Assembly: GCA_018064685.1 (NCBI GenBank)
Contig: JAGHUS010000036.1
Coordinates: 1-44,850 of the forward strand
Direction of reading: 5' to 3'
Length of the DNA stretch: 44,850 nucleotides
Source: Bacteroidales bacterium
GTDB taxonomy: Bacteria; Bacteroidota; Bacteroidia; Bacteroidales; Bacteroidaceae
Numbering within the stretch: position 1 is the stretch's first letter; each line of letters begins with the position of its first letter. Shown in pieces: positions 33,351 through 41,492 of this stretch. The position numbers and the translations under genes are program-made. Under the pieces are notes generated by a model that saw only the letters and a program-made list of their open reading frames with translations, was not told where the DNA came from and searched no databases.

Positions 33351-34886
33351 ATGAAGATTAGAACAATAGCAATGCTGACCATCATGGTTGTAGCAATAGC
33401 GCTGACAGCATGTATGGGCTCGCAGTCCTCTGCCATGGCAGTGGGCGGCGAGGTGACCGGTTCACGAGGACAAAGCTTCAGCGAGCCCATCCCGTTCGGA
33501 ATGGTGGCTGTGCACAAAGGCTCGCTCAAGGTGGGCATGGAGAGCGATACGCTGTGGGGACTTGAGGTTCCCACTCGCGACATCTCGGTGGACGGCTTCT
33601 GGATGGACGAGCACGAGGTATCGAACTCCAAGTACCGTCAGTTTGTATTCTGGGTGCGCGACAGCATCATCCGCGAGCGTTTGGCCGATCCCGCATATGG
33701 CGGCGACGAGACCTACAAGATTGAGGAGGACCGCGACGGTAATCCCGTCACTCCCCATCTGAACTGGAACAAGGCCATCCCTCGCAAGCCCAACGAGGAC
33801 GAGCAGCGCGCCATCGAGAGTGTGTATACCTACCACCCCATCGACGGCACCAAGATGCTGGATGCCAGACAGATGAACTACAAGTACGAGGTGTATGACT
33901 ATGCAGCTGCTGCACAGCGTCGCTTCCGTCTCGACCCTAACGAGCGTGACCTCAACACCGACCATGCCGTGAGCAATGAGAGGGTGATGATAAGCAAGGA
34001 CACTGCATGGGTGGACGACGAGGGTCGCATCATACGCCGCACCATCACACGTGAGCTGAGCGGTCCGTGGGACTTCCTCAACACCTACATCGTCAACGTG
34101 TATCCTGACACCACTTGTTGGGTCAACGACTTCCGCAACGCCGACAACGAGCGCTATATGAAGCTCTACTTCAGCAACCCCACCTACGACGACTATCCCG
34201 TAGTGGGTGTGACATGGGAACAGGCCAATGCCTTCTGTGCATGGCGCACCAACTTCCTACTGAAGGGACTGGGTGGCGCGGCCAAGAACATACAACGCTA
34301 CCGCCTGCCCACCGAGGTGGAATGGGAGTTTGCTGCCCGTGGCAAGAGTGGTAACCCCTTCCCTTGGGAGAGTGGCGAGGTGAAGAGCGACAAGGGTTGC
34401 TTCTACGCCAACTTCAAGCCCGACCGTGGTAACTACACCAAGGACGGAAGCCTCATCACTTCACGTTGCGGCATCTTCAGTGCCAACTCGAACGGTCTGT
34501 ACGACATGGCCGGAAACGTGGCAGAGTGGACTAATACCGTGTACACCGAGTCGGGCGTGGAGAGCATGAGCGACATGAACCCCGAACTGAAGTACAACGC
34601 CAACATCATACGCCAGAGCGAGAACGACGGCGTGGCTCCCGACCCCTATCGTCTAGCCAAGAAGAGCGTGCGTGGCGGTTCGTGGAAGGACCCCGAGAGC
34701 ATGATACGCTCGGCATGGCGCAGCTACGAATACCAGAACCAGCCTCGCTCGTACATCGGCTTCCGTTGCGTGCGCACCATGATATCGGACAACAGCAAGG
34801 CTGCCACCAAGGGCGCCAAGGGCGGTGGCTCGAAGAGCAAGAGTAGTTCGGGAGGCGGTGCCAGTGCACGAAAAGTAAGAAGATAA
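33351..34886 (+). CDS. gldK: Type IX secretion lipoprotein GldK/PorK
   Basis: The 511-aa product has a lipoprotein signal ending ALTAC, so it is anchored in the outer membrane facing the periplasm. The body is an FGE-sulfatase/SUMF1-like fold: VDGFWMDEHEVSNSKYRQFV, GVTWEQANAFCAWRTNFL, YRLPTEVEWEFAARGKSG, DMAGNVAEWTN, VRGGSWKDPESM and YIGFRCVRTM. In the type IX machine PorK/GldK and PorN/GldN form a large periplasmic ring. The C-terminal 25 residues are Lys/Ser/Gly-rich and probably disordered. A seven-copy tandem repeat starts two bases after the stop codon and separates it from gldL. Confidence 0.96.
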   Translation: MKIRTIAMLTIMVVAIALTACMGSQSSAMAVGGEVTGSRGQSFSEPIPFGMVAVHKGSLKVGMESDTLWGLEVPTRDISVDGFWMDEHEVSNSKYRQFVFWVRDSIIRERLADPAYGGDETYKIEEDRDGNPVTPHLNWNKAIPRKPNEDEQRAIESVYTYHPIDGTKMLDARQMNYKYEVYDYAAAAQRRFRLDPNERDLNTDHAVSNERVMISKDTAWVDDEGRIIRRTITRELSGPWDFLNTYIVNVYPDTTCWVNDFRNADNERYMKLYFSNPTYDDYPVVGVTWEQANAFCAWRTNFLLKGLGGAAKNIQRYRLPTEVEWEFAARGKSGNPFPWESGEVKSDKGCFYANFKPDRGNYTKDGSLITSRCGIFSANSNGLYDMAGNVAEWTNTVYTESGVESMSDMNPELKYNANIIRQSENDGVAPDPYRLAKKSVRGGSWKDPESMIRSAWRSYEYQNQPRSYIGFRCVRTMISDNSKAATKGAKGGGSKSKSSSGGGASARKVRR

Positions 34887-34887
34887 C

Positions 34888-35032
34888 AAGGAGCATCCCG
34901 TCACGCAAAGGAGCATCATCCTCACACAAAGGAGCATCCCCGTCACACAAAGGAGCATCCCCGTCACGCAAAGGAGCATCCCGCCACGCAAAGGAGCATC
35001 CCCGCCACGCAAAGGAGCATCATCCTCACACA
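34888..35032 (+). repeat. 20-21-bp tandem repeat between gldK and gldL, 7 units
   Basis: AAGGAGCATC starts at 34888, 34908, 34929, 34950, 34971, 34991 and 35012. The unit is AAGGAGCATCCCCGTCACGCA with small variations in the second half. Each unit carries AAGGAG, the ideal anti-16S Shine-Dalgarno string, but no start codon follows at usable spacing. Confidence 0.95.
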
Positions 35033-35112
35033 TTAGTCTCAACGATTTTCGGTTCCGGACACAACGGACCATCACCATACATTATTTATATTATATATAA
35101 AACAAAATCATT

Positions 35113-36183
35113 ATGGCAAGCACATTGCAAAAACTGAATCCCATATACCATCTGCAGAAGTGGATGGACACGTTAGCCGGACAGACCTTCATGCAGTACG
35201 CCTATAGCTGGGGTGCCGCAGTCGTCATTCTGGGTACACTCTTCAAGCTGACTCACATGAAGGGAGCCAACGCCATGCTTTTCATCGGTATGGGCACCGA
35301 GGTCTTCGTGTTCTTCATTGCCGCCTTCGAGCGTGTCACCAAGAGGGTGCCTGATGCTCCCACACAGAATGCTGCACCCGCCAACGGAGTGGTAGGTACA
35401 CCTATGGTGGGCGTTCCCGTCAACGGACAAGTGGTGACGGGTAATGCCGAGGGCTATGTTCCCGCCGAGGGCGAGGAGGCCAACGTGGCATTCAGCCAGA
35501 ACGGCGAAGGCGTCGTTGTGGGAGGCGGTTATGTAGGCGCACCCGTCGTGGGAGGTCCCGTAGTAGTGGGTCCTGTAGGCGGATATGTGGGTACACCCGT
35601 CGTGGGTGGAGCACCCGTAGCTGGCACTGGCGAGGAAGGCGTGGCAAGCACTCCCGCTTCGACCGAAGGCACAGCCCAGAACATAGACCCCGAGGCACTG
35701 GCAGCAGGTGCCGGCCTGAGTGCCGCAGCAGCCAATCTGGCAGCAGCTGGACAGGCCGCAGCATCAGCACAACTGGCACTGAGTCAGCTGCAGAACGGTG
35801 GTGCTGGCATCAACCCCGCATCTATCAAGGCTACCGACCCCGCCGCCATCGAGGAGGCAGTGAAGAACTACGCCGAGGAGTTGACAGAGCTGACAGAGGT
35901 GCTGGGCCGCGTCAAGGTTCAGGCTGCACGCATGAGTACCGACAGCGAGGAAATGGAGAACCTCAACCGCACCCTCACTGGCATTGCCACCGTATACGAA
36001 CTGCAGTTGCGTAACATCAGCAAGCAGGTATCGACCATCGAGCAGATTGACGAGCAGACCAAGCGTATGGCTAAGCAGATTGAGGAGTTGAACAACGTCT
36101 ACGCACGCATGATTGCAGCCTTGACAGTCAATATGGGCGGAGCCACTCCCGCAGCACCCACAGCACCTGCCCCCAACGCATAA
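35113..36183 (+). CDS. gldL: Type IX secretion motor subunit GldL/PorL
   Basis: The 356-aa product has two membrane helices near its N-terminus (about 27-45, FMQYAYSWGAAVVILGTLF; about 52-72, NAMLFIGMGTEVFVFFIAAF), with the conserved Glu of the second helix in GTEVF. This Glu is thought to be in the proton path of the GldLM motor that powers type IX secretion. Residues about 80-180 are Gly/Val/Pro-rich (GGGYVGAPVVGGPVVVGPVG) and longer than in many GldL proteins. Residues about 190-340 are predicted coiled coil and end in an Ala/Pro-rich tail. It lies between two repeat-filled spacers in the gld operon. Confidence 0.95.
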   Translation: MASTLQKLNPIYHLQKWMDTLAGQTFMQYAYSWGAAVVILGTLFKLTHMKGANAMLFIGMGTEVFVFFIAAFERVTKRVPDAPTQNAAPANGVVGTPMVGVPVNGQVVTGNAEGYVPAEGEEANVAFSQNGEGVVVGGGYVGAPVVGGPVVVGPVGGYVGTPVVGGAPVAGTGEEGVASTPASTEGTAQNIDPEALAAGAGLSAAAANLAAAGQAAASAQLALSQLQNGGAGINPASIKATDPAAIEEAVKNYAEELTELTEVLGRVKVQAARMSTDSEEMENLNRTLTGIATVYELQLRNISKQVSTIEQIDEQTKRMAKQIEELNNVYARMIAALTVNMGGATPAAPTAPAPNA

Positions 36184-36209
36184 TATAAAAAGGAGATAAA
36201 CCAGATAAA

Positions 36210-36340
36210 CTAGACCATCTAGCACTTCTAGAACTTCTAGAATATCTAGAAAAAACTAGCACTTCTAGAACTTCTAGAACGACTAGAACAACTAGAACGA
36301 CTAGAACATCTAGAGCATCTAGAGCATCTAGAACATCTAG
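36210..36340 (+). repeat. 9-bp CTAGAACNN tandem repeat between gldL and gldM, 15 units
   Basis: CTAG occurs 15 times at a strict 9-base step from 36210 to 36337, with a single 10-base step. The consensus is CTAGAACAT or CTAGAACTT. CTAG is normally rare in bacterial DNA, so this density is notable. The array ends about 25 bases before the gldM start codon. Confidence 0.95.
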
Positions 36341-36364
36341 CAAGAATAGAAATACCCCAACAGA

Positions 36365-37918
36365 ATGGCAATAGAGAAGAAAAAGATTAGCCCACGTCAG
36401 AAAATGATCAATCTGATGTATGTGGTGCTGATGGCCATGCTGGCACTGAACGTCAGTAGCGACGTGCTGAACGGATTCTCTCTCGTCGACGAGAGTCTGA
36501 ACCGTTCCACCGAGAACGCCAGCCTAGCCAACCAGGGCATCTATCAGAGCTTCGAAGAGCAATATAAGGCCAATCCCGAGAAGGTGAAGGAATGGTATGA
36601 CAAGGCACAGAACGTACGACTCATCAGCGACAGTCTGTACAATCTGGCCGAGGAGCTGAAGATTGCCATCGTCAAGAAGAGCGATGGTGAAGAAGGCGAC
36701 ATACACAACATTGTGAACCGCGAAGACCTGGAGGCTGCCACATACGTCATGCTGGCTCCCGGTACTGGACGCGGACAGGAACTCTACGATGCCATCAACA
36801 AGTATCGCGAAAGCATCGTCAAGATGATTACCGACGAGACACAGAAGAAGATCGTTGAGAGCAACCTCAGAACCACCGTGCCCGACAAGCCCGAGACACT
36901 GGGCAAGAACTGGCAGGAGTACATGTTCGAGACCATGCCCACCAGTGCCGCCGTCACCCTTCTCACCAAACTGCAGAACGATGTCCGCTATGCCGAAGGC
37001 GAGGTGCTTCATTCGCTCATCAGCAACATCGGCGTGAAGGATATCCGTGTCAACGAACTTAATGCCTACGTCATCCCACAGGCTCTGACCATCGTGCAGG
37101 GCGGCAAGTTCAGCGCCCAGATTGTCATGGCTGCTGTCGACACCACCAGTCGTCCGTCTATCTTCATCGGAGGACGCGAACTGCAGAGTCCCAACGGCAT
37201 CTACGAGACTAGCTGTGGCAGCACCGGTGAGTTCTCTTTCAAGGGATACATTGAGATGATGAATGCAAGCGGCGAGCGAATCAGACGTGACTTCGAGCAG
37301 AAATACTCGGTCATCGCACCTGCAGCCACTGTCAGCGCCGACATCATGAACGTGCTGTATGCCGGATACGAGAATCCAATGAGTGTAAGTGTGCCCGGCA
37401 TTCCTACAAGCAAGATCACGCTCTCAATGGCTGGCGGCGGTTCGCTCACTCCCAACGGCGAGGGCAAGTACATTGCCAAGCCCACCGAGGTAGGCAAGGA
37501 GGTGACCTTCACCGTATCGGCACAGTTGGAAGGACGCACACAGCAGATGGGCGAATTCAAGTTCCGCGTTCGCAAACTGCCCGACCCAACGGCGTTCATC
37601 GTCAATGGCAACGACCAGTTCAAGGGTGGCCGACTCAGCAAGCAGGCCATCATGGAGGCTACACAGCTCAGCGCCGCCATCGACGACGGACTTCTCAACA
37701 TCCCCTTCCGCGTCACAGGCTTCGAGACGACATTCTTCGACAACATGGGTATGGCCATCCCCGAAGTATCATCGGGCTCGTCATTCACAGGCCGACAGAA
37801 AGACATGATACGTCAGCTGTCGCGTGGCAAGCGTTTCTACATCAGTAAGATAAAGGCTGTGGGCCCCGACGGCATCGAGCGCACACTGAACGGTGCGATG
37901 GAGGTTATCGTCAACTAA
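36365..37918 (+). CDS. gldM: Type IX secretion motor subunit GldM/PorM
   Basis: The 517-aa product has one N-terminal membrane helix (MINLMYVVLMAMLALNVSSDVL, about 14-35) after a short basic cytoplasmic start (AIEKKKISPRQK). The rest is periplasmic, with an N-terminal helical bundle (about 40-220) and three beta domains (about 225-517: YVIPQALTIVQGGKFSAQIV, YAGYENPMSVSVPGIP, RVRKLPDPTAFIVNG). GldM spans the periplasm and transmits rotation from the GldL motor to the GldK/GldN ring. Length and domain order fit the family. Confidence 0.96.
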   Translation: MAIEKKKISPRQKMINLMYVVLMAMLALNVSSDVLNGFSLVDESLNRSTENASLANQGIYQSFEEQYKANPEKVKEWYDKAQNVRLISDSLYNLAEELKIAIVKKSDGEEGDIHNIVNREDLEAATYVMLAPGTGRGQELYDAINKYRESIVKMITDETQKKIVESNLRTTVPDKPETLGKNWQEYMFETMPTSAAVTLLTKLQNDVRYAEGEVLHSLISNIGVKDIRVNELNAYVIPQALTIVQGGKFSAQIVMAAVDTTSRPSIFIGGRELQSPNGIYETSCGSTGEFSFKGYIEMMNASGERIRRDFEQKYSVIAPAATVSADIMNVLYAGYENPMSVSVPGIPTSKITLSMAGGGSLTPNGEGKYIAKPTEVGKEVTFTVSAQLEGRTQQMGEFKFRVRKLPDPTAFIVNGNDQFKGGRLSKQAIMEATQLSAAIDDGLLNIPFRVTGFETTFFDNMGMAIPEVSSGSSFTGRQKDMIRQLSRGKRFYISKIKAVGPDGIERTLNGAMEVIVN

Positions 37919-37947
37919 TCCAAGCCCAACGCCGAGGCCGAAAAAGC

Positions 37948-37985
37948 CTTATCGCAGTATAGCTTATCGCAGTATAGACTTATCG
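37948..37985 (+). repeat. 15-bp tandem repeat between gldM and gldN
   Basis: CTTATCGCAGTATAG occurs twice back to back (37948-37962, 37963-37977) and is followed by a partial third copy ACTTATCG. It fills part of the 106-base gldM-gldN spacer. Confidence 0.9.
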
Positions 37986-38024
37986 TCAAAACCAACGACT
38001 ACCAAGACAGAAATAATAAAGATT

Positions 38025-39089
38025 ATGAAGAAGAATCTGTTTATCATATTGCTGACTCTCCTGGCCACGACAGCCATGGCGCAGCCCGCAAAGCGAAGAG
38101 TCACTCCAACCAACTCGTCATCCTCAGCACAGCAGAGCAAGACACAGGCTGGCAGCGACCGCTTCTCGATGATGTTCCCCACTAGCGACGCAATGCCCGA
38201 GGACGTGGCATGGCGACGTGACCTGTATCGCGAACTGGACCTCACAAAGGCCAAGAACTCGCCCCTATACTATCCCGTGCAGCCCATTGGCAACCAGTGC
38301 AACCTGTTCACCTACATCTTCCGTCTGGTGCTCACAGGACGTGTCACTGCCTATGACTACAAGATAACGGGTGTGGAGTCGTTCGCTGCCAAGGACAAGA
38401 TCGATCTAAAAGAGTTCCTCAAACGCTACCGCATCTACTACGAGGAGAAGAACGGTAAGGTCGAGGTGGCCGATGCCGACGTGCCCAGCGAACTGGTGAA
38501 GCGCTATCACATCAAGGAGAGCAGCTATCTGGATCAGCGCACCGGCACCATCCACACCAAGGTGGTGGCCATCTGCCCCATCATGCTCGAAGGCGGTGAG
38601 TTTGGCGACGACGTTGCCACCCCCAAGCCTTTGTTCTGGATGAAGTACGACGACGTGGCTCCCTATCTGGCCAAGTTGCCCGTGATGGCAAGCGACCTGA
38701 ACAACGTCACCAACATGACGGCCGACGATTACTTCACCCTCAACCGCTACGAGGGCAAGATATACCAGACCAACAACATGCAGGGCAAGACCATTGCCGA
38801 ATACTGCCGTGACGACTCGGCGCAGATAAAGGAGTCGAAGCGAATTGAGAAACAGCTTACCGACTTCGAAGACCACCTCTGGGGACATGAGGAGCCAAAC
38901 GACTCACTCGACAGTCTGCAGGTTGACAATGCCAAGAGTGCCAAGGCCTCGAAGAAAGCCAAGAGCAGTACGGCCGACGACGAGAAGAGCTCATCACGCA
39001 GTCGCCGCACCAACAGCAAGGCCGACAAGAGCGAGGCCAGTGAGGCGGCTCCCGCACCACGCTCATCAGCCCGACGTCAACGCCGATAA
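38025..39089 (+). CDS. gldN: Type IX secretion periplasmic ring protein GldN/PorN
   Basis: The 354-aa product starts MKKNLFIILLTLLATTAMAQ, a signal peptide; a longer frame reaching back into gldM is not needed. The conserved core begins VAWRRDLYRELDLTKAKNSPLYYPVQP and includes FTYIFRLVLTGRVTAYDY, YHIKESSYLDQRTGTIHTKV and LFWMKYDDVAPYLAKLPVM, typical GldN segments. GldN binds GldK in the periplasmic ring and contacts GldM. The C-terminal 65 residues are Ser/Lys/Ala/Arg-rich, ending RSSARRQRR, and look disordered. Confidence 0.96.
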   Translation: MKKNLFIILLTLLATTAMAQPAKRRVTPTNSSSSAQQSKTQAGSDRFSMMFPTSDAMPEDVAWRRDLYRELDLTKAKNSPLYYPVQPIGNQCNLFTYIFRLVLTGRVTAYDYKITGVESFAAKDKIDLKEFLKRYRIYYEEKNGKVEVADADVPSELVKRYHIKESSYLDQRTGTIHTKVVAICPIMLEGGEFGDDVATPKPLFWMKYDDVAPYLAKLPVMASDLNNVTNMTADDYFTLNRYEGKIYQTNNMQGKTIAEYCRDDSAQIKESKRIEKQLTDFEDHLWGHEEPNDSLDSLQVDNAKSAKASKKAKSSTADDEKSSSRSRRTNSKADKSEASEAAPAPRSSARRQRR

Positions 39090-39132
39090 AGAGCACACAT
39101 GATGCATTGAAAAACGTGCATTAGAGACAAAT

Positions 39133-41409
39133 ATGCAATATGTCGATGTCATTCTACCTCTACCACTAGACGGAACCTTCACCTACTCCATCCCGCAACA
39201 CTTGCAGGGATTGGTACGGACAGGGTGCCGTCTCACTGTTCCTTTTGGCAAAAAGAAGACATATTCGGCCATTGCACAGCAACTTCACGACAACAAACCC
39301 ACCGACTACGAGGTCAAGGACGTCATTTCCGTTCTTGACGACTACCCTATCCTGCTCCCTTCCCAGCTCAAACTGTGGCAGTGGATTGCCGAATACTACC
39401 TCTGCCCCATCGGCTCGGTATACAAGGCGGCATTGCCCAGCGGACTGAAGGAGGAGGACGAGCAGACAAACTACAAGCCAAAGCTGGTGCAATGCGTGCA
39501 GCTCACCGAGGCCTACTTCAACGACTCCCAGCTTGTCAGCGTATTGGTGGAGCTGAAACGCTCACCCAAACAGGTAGCACTGCTGATGAAGTATCTGGAG
39601 ATGAGCAAGGCTGCCGCTGCACTGACACTCAAGAACCCGACCTTGCTGCTCGAGGTGGAGAAGCTGGAGCTACTCAAGCAGGCAGACTGCAACACCACCA
39701 ATCTGAAAGGACTGGTCGAGAAGGGCATACTGGAAGTCTATGACAAACAGGTAGACAGACTGGAGCATGACGAACTGCCCACCGAGATGGTACTACATCT
39801 GCTCAGTCCCGCACAGCAGCACGCACTCGACAGCATCAACCAGCAATGGGCGAAGCTCAACGTATGTCTGCTGCACGGCGTGACGTCGAGCGGCAAGACC
39901 GAAGTGTACATCCATCTCATCCACCAAGCCCTGGAACAGAAGAAACAGGTACTCTATCTACTGCCTGAAATCGTACTCACCACCCAACTCGTCAACCGCC
40001 TCAAACGTGTCTTCGGCGGTCGGCTTGGCGTGTACCACTCCAAATACAGCGACGAACAGCGTGTCGAGATATGGCAGAAGCAACTCTCGAACGAGCCTTA
40101 CGAAATCATCGTGGGTGTGCGCTCCTCCGTCTTCCTACCATTCCAGAAACTGGGACTGGTAATCGTGGACGAGGAGCACGAGCAGAGCTTCAAGCAGCAA
40201 GACCCCGCACCACGCTACCACGGACGCAACGTGGCACTGATGCTGGCACACATGGCAGGAGCCAAGACACTGCTCGGCACTGCCACCCCCTCACTCGAGA
40301 GCTACTACAACTGTCAGCGTGGCAAGTACGGACTGGTCGAACTCTTCGAGCGCTACAAGCAGGTCACGATGCCCGACATACAGGTTGTGAACATTGCCGA
40401 AGAGCGAAGGAAGAAGATGATGAACGGCCCCTTCACATCCGTACTGCTCAAAGAGATGAACGATGCACTGCAGAACGGCGAGCAGGTCATACTCTTCCAG
40501 AACCGTCGCGGCTATGCTCCCACCATCGAGTGCCACACTTGCGGTTGGGTGCCCCGTTGTCCCAACTGCGATGTCAGCCTCACCTTCCACAAGCGGCTCA
40601 ACCAGGTCACCTGCCACTACTGCGGCTACTCGACGATGATACCCACCAAGTGCCCCAACTGCGAGGAAACGAACCTCGAGACGATAGGTTTCGGAACAGA
40701 ACGCATCGAGGATCATATAAAGAAACTCTTTCCCGAAGCCAGCGTGGCACGCATGGACCTCGACACAACACGTAGCCGTCAGGCCTACGAACAGATTCTC
40801 AGCAACTTCCAGAACGGGCAGACCGACATACTCGTCGGCACACAGATGGTGACAAAGGGACTGGACTTCGACCGTGTCAGCGTGGTGGGCATCCTCAATG
40901 CCGATACCATGCTCAACATGCCCGACTTCCGCAGCTACGAGCACGCCTTCCAGATGATGTCGCAAGTGGCGGGACGAGCCGGACGACGCAACAAGCAGGG
41001 ACGCGTAGTGCTGCAGACCAAGACCCCCGAACTGCCCGTCGTCAAGCAAGTCGTCGCCAACGACTACAAGGCTCTCTACGACTCGCAGCTCGAAGAGCGA
41101 CAGCTCTTCCACTACCCTCCTCTACGCCGACTTATCAGCATCTACATGAAGCATCGCTACGAGTCCACGCTCAACGGTCTGGCCTACGACATGGCCACAC
41201 TTCTGCGCAAAGTCTTTGGCGAGCGAGTCCTGGGCCCCGACACCCCACCCATTGCACGCATCCAGTCGCTCTACATACGCAAGATAGTGCTGAAAGTGGA
41301 GTTGGGAGCCAACATGGCCGAGGTGCGCAAACGCTTGCGACAGGCACAACAGTACTACCTCTCGATGGACAAATACAAGGCGGCACAGATATACTTCGAG
41401 GTGGACTGA
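39133..41409 (+). CDS. priA: Primosomal replication-restart helicase PriA
   Basis: The 758-aa product binds stalled forks and reloads the replisome. The N-terminal 3'-DNA-binding domain opens YVDVILPLPLDGTFTYSIP. Walker A is GVTSSGKTEVYIHLI (about 255-270), the helicase motif II is DEEHEQSF, and motif III-like GTATPSLESY follows. Eight zinc cysteines appear in ECHTCGWVPRCPNCDVSLTF, then CHYCGYSTMIPTKCPNCEE. Later motifs are GTQMVTKGLDFDRVSVVGIL and QVAGRAGRRNKQG. The gene starts 44 bases after gldN and may be read from the same transcript. It is slightly shorter than typical Bacteroidales versions but looks complete. Confidence 0.96.
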   Translation: MQYVDVILPLPLDGTFTYSIPQHLQGLVRTGCRLTVPFGKKKTYSAIAQQLHDNKPTDYEVKDVISVLDDYPILLPSQLKLWQWIAEYYLCPIGSVYKAALPSGLKEEDEQTNYKPKLVQCVQLTEAYFNDSQLVSVLVELKRSPKQVALLMKYLEMSKAAAALTLKNPTLLLEVEKLELLKQADCNTTNLKGLVEKGILEVYDKQVDRLEHDELPTEMVLHLLSPAQQHALDSINQQWAKLNVCLLHGVTSSGKTEVYIHLIHQALEQKKQVLYLLPEIVLTTQLVNRLKRVFGGRLGVYHSKYSDEQRVEIWQKQLSNEPYEIIVGVRSSVFLPFQKLGLVIVDEEHEQSFKQQDPAPRYHGRNVALMLAHMAGAKTLLGTATPSLESYYNCQRGKYGLVELFERYKQVTMPDIQVVNIAEERRKKMMNGPFTSVLLKEMNDALQNGEQVILFQNRRGYAPTIECHTCGWVPRCPNCDVSLTFHKRLNQVTCHYCGYSTMIPTKCPNCEETNLETIGFGTERIEDHIKKLFPEASVARMDLDTTRSRQAYEQILSNFQNGQTDILVGTQMVTKGLDFDRVSVVGILNADTMLNMPDFRSYEHAFQMMSQVAGRAGRRNKQGRVVLQTKTPELPVVKQVVANDYKALYDSQLEERQLFHYPPLRRLISIYMKHRYESTLNGLAYDMATLLRKVFGERVLGPDTPPIARIQSLYIRKIVLKVELGANMAEVRKRLRQAQQYYLSMDKYKAAQIYFEVD

Positions 41410-41414
41410 GAGGC

Positions 41415-41435
41415 CCCCTCGAACTCCCCGAGGGG
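41415..41435 (+). terminator. Hairpin after priA
   Basis: CCCCTCG (41415-41421) pairs with CGAGGGG (41429-41435). No T run follows, so the hairpin is a weak terminator at most; its C/G-rich text resembles the other CCCCTC/GAGGGG intergenic elements in the window. Confidence 0.4.
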
Positions 41436-41492
41436 AGAATGCAAATCCTTTGGAAAAGAAAGAATAAAGAAATATAACCAATATAAGGCCTT

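Noticed and set aside
34888..35032. Possible CRISPR array
   Set aside because: Units are contiguous 20-21-base repeats with no unique spacers, and no cas genes are near.
34653..35078. 141-aa minus-strand frame with repeated GDAPLR-like peptides
   Set aside because: It is a translation of the 20-21-bp repeat and antisense gldK; the mixed 20/21 period breaks any repeat frame.
36128..36343. 71-aa minus-strand frame with LDVLDALDAL repeats
   Set aside because: It is produced by the 9-bp CTAG array, has no promoter and sits antisense inside the gld operon.
40291..41112. 273-aa minus-strand frame within priA
   Set aside because: Antisense to well-defined helicase and zinc motifs; no independent evidence.
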